Origin: Streptomyces sp. NBC_00370
GTDB lineage: Bacteria > Actinomycetota > Actinomycetes > Streptomycetales > Streptomycetaceae
Length of the DNA stretch: 64,000 nt
Direction: 5' to 3'
NCBI RefSeq assembly: GCF_036084755.1
Contig: NZ_CP107968.1
Coordinates: forward strand, 4,433,501 to 4,497,500
Shown here: piece after piece, positions 62,603-64,000 of the stretch
Layout: every line of letters begins with the position of its first letter
Numbering within the stretch: position 1 is the first letter of the stretch
The notes under the pieces: model-generated
Database searches by the model: none
What the model saw: the letters and a program-made list of their open reading frames with translations, nothing else
Told to the model about the DNA's origin: nothing
Made by a program: the position numbers and the translations under genes

Positions 62603-62675
62603 GCCTGTTCCTCCTGGGGCTTTTCACCTGGTTCTCCCCGACCCTACCCCGGCAGATATGCATGGTGCACACGCC

Positions 62676-62706
62676 TTGCATCATGCATACTCTGTGCATG
62701 ATGCAA
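62676..62706. promoter_or_regulatory. Perfect inverted repeat overlapping the MFS start codon
   Basis: TTGCATCATGCA (62676-62687) and TGCATGATGCAA (62695-62706) are exact complements with 7 bases between. A related ATGCATGGTGCAC lies at 62659. The right half covers the ATG. The sites fit a MarR operator; CATACT at 62686 could be the -10 box of a leaderless transcript. Confidence 0.65.
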
Positions 62707-64000
62707 GCCTCCCGACCGGACAACAGCAACAGCAACGTCATCGTCGGCGTCCTCGCCGCCGCAGGCATCACCGTCGCCGTGATGCAGACGCTCGTTGTCC
62801 CGCTCATCCCTGATCTGCCCCAACTCCTGCACACCTCGGCGGCCAACGCCTCCTGGGCCATCACCGCGACCCTGCTCGGCGGCGCCATCGCGACCCCGGT
62901 CGTCGGGCGGCTCGGTGATCTGTACGGCAAGCGGCGGATGCTGCTGATCAGCACCGCCCTGCTGGTCATAGGTTCGCTGGTGTGCGCGCCCGCCGACTCG
63001 TTGACGCCCGTCGTGATCGGCCGCACGCTGCAGGGCTTCGGGATGGGCGTCATCCCGCTCGGCATCAGCATCATGCGGGACGTGCTGCCGGCCGAGAAGC
63101 TCGGTTCGGCCATGGCCGTCATGAGTTCGTCGCTCGGTGTCGGCGGCGCGCTCGGGCTGCCGCTCTCCGCCGCCGTGGCCCAAGGAGCCGACTGGCACGC
63201 GCTGTTCTGGGGCTCGGCCGGGCTCGGCCTCGTCGTCGGGCTGCTGACGCTGCTGCTCGTACCGGAGTCCTCGGTCACCGCCCGTGGCCGCTTCGACGTA
63301 CTCGGCGCGCTCGCCCTCTCCGCGGGGCTGCTGTGTCTGCTGCTGCCCATCTCCAAGGGCGCCGACTGGGGCTGGGGGAGCGGCACGACGCTCGGACTGT
63401 TCGGCGGGGCCGTGGTGATCCTGCTGCTGTGGGGCCTCTGGGAGCTGCGCCACCCCGCCCCGCTGGTCGACCTGCGCACCAGCGGCAAGCGGCCGATCCT
63501 GATGACCAACCTGGCGTCCGTCGTGGTCGGCTTCTCCATGTACGCGATGTCGCTCGTCGCCCCGCAGCTCCTCCAGTTGCCCGGCAGCACCGGGTACGGC
63601 CTCGGCCAGTCCATGCTCGCCGCCGGCCTCTGGATGGCGCCCGCCGGGCTGGTGATGATGGCCGTTTCGCCCTTCGCCGCCAAGGTCTCCGCGGCTTACG
63701 GGCCCAAGCTGTCGCTGCTGGTTGGCGCGCTGATCATCGCTGTCGGTTACGGTGCCGCCCTCGGCCTGATGGGCAGTACGTGGGGCGTGCTGGCGTTCGC
63801 CGCCATCATCAGCGCCGGTGTCGGCTTCGCGTACGCGGCGATGCCCGCGCTCATCATGAGCGCCGTACCGCCGTCGGAGAGCGCGGCGGCCAACGGCCTG
63901 AACAGCCTGGCGCGTTCCATCGGCACGTCGAGTTCCAGCGCGGTCATGGGTGTGGTGCTGGCCCATATGACCACCCGGCTCGGCCCGGTCACGATCCCCA
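62698..64000 (+). CDS. MFS (DHA2-type) transporter, C-terminus cut by window end
   Basis: At least 434 residues, running past the window edge. Motif A is VVGRLGDLYGKRR and motif C-like is SSLGVGGALGLPLSAA; more than ten membrane segments. ATG 62698 or ATG 62701. It is a drug or metabolite exporter of the EmrB type, divergent from its likely MarR repressor. No beta-domain tail like that of the other MFS pump can be judged here. Confidence 0.92.
   Translation, partial: MMQASRPDNSNSNVIVGVLAAAGITVAVMQTLVVPLIPDLPQLLHTSAANASWAITATLLGGAIATPVVGRLGDLYGKRRMLLISTALLVIGSLVCAPADSLTPVVIGRTLQGFGMGVIPLGISIMRDVLPAEKLGSAMAVMSSSLGVGGALGLPLSAAVAQGADWHALFWGSAGLGLVVGLLTLLLVPESSVTARGRFDVLGALALSAGLLCLLLPISKGADWGWGSGTTLGLFGGAVVILLLWGLWELRHPAPLVDLRTSGKRPILMTNLASVVVGFSMYAMSLVAPQLLQLPGSTGYGLGQSMLAAGLWMAPAGLVMMAVSPFAAKVSAAYGPKLSLLVGALIIAVGYGAALGLMGSTWGVLAFAAIISAGVGFAYAAMPALIMSAVPPSESAAANGLNSLARSIGTSSSSAVMGVVLAHMTTRLGPVTIP

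Overview
The window is high-GC actinobacterial DNA and almost certainly a Streptomyces chromosome. The evidence is GTG/TTG starts and GTGA or ATGA stop-start overlaps, an SSI-type protease inhibitor, a DUF5753 regulator with a DUF6879 partner, paired SigB/SigF-family sigma factors, geosmin synthase and a rare TTA leucine codon. Genes run on both strands in short operons.

Region 1 (1-10.1 kb) holds the end of a DUF4097-type protein, a prim-pol gene with an SOS-box-like site at its start, a small secreted Asn/Gln/Ser-rich protein, a SigE-family ECF sigma factor, an acyl-CoA ligase, a PPOX/F420-type protein and a giant PAS/kinase/receiver protein with a very long low-complexity linker. Region 2 (10.3-20.2 kb) has an SSI-family inhibitor with an unusual P1 residue, tRNA-Ser(GCT), tRNA-Arg(ACG), a small accessory cluster next to the tRNA (XRE-DUF5753, DUF6879, glycine-rich-domain-like protein, methyltransferase), then VOC, PEBP, GntR, ArsR, aldo/keto reductase, DUF2797 and amidohydrolase genes. 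Region 3 (20.2-32.4 kb) is a response regulator - histidine kinase - GT2/GtrA - GT39 operon, TetR, PPOX, YceI, and a MarR-controlled efflux pump whose C-terminus carries carboxypeptidase-regulatory-like repeats.

Region 4 (32.4-44.7 kb) looks like conserved core: two SigB/SigF-family sigma factors (sigN/sigF-like), Dabb protein, WYL regulator with a divergent HTH_42 protein, Rho-N-like small protein, tRNA-Ser(CGA), tadA and its partner, upp, a LytR_C protein, an M28 peptidase and a HhH-GPD protein. From memory this order resembles the SCO4005-SCO4045 stretch of S. coelicolor; that is recollection, not a search result.

Region 5 (44.8-64 kb) looks accessory: geoA, an orphan type II fatty-acid/polyketide-like operon (KAS III, KAS II, acyl-CoA oxidase-like, ACP, KAS II, SDR), a TerD protein fused to a PD-(D/E)XK-like nuclease domain with a TTA codon, a PPOX protein, an alpha/beta hydrolase, a 1.8-kb gene-free tract built of a large inverted repeat flanking an array of about 113-bp units, a Tat-exported PHP phosphoesterase, and a divergent MarR/MFS pair cut by the window end.

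The strongest candidates for something new are the TerD-nuclease fusion, the palindrome/array tract next to it, the two-KS operon, and a MITE-like repeat whose CTAG end coincides with the TAG stop codon of four separate genes.
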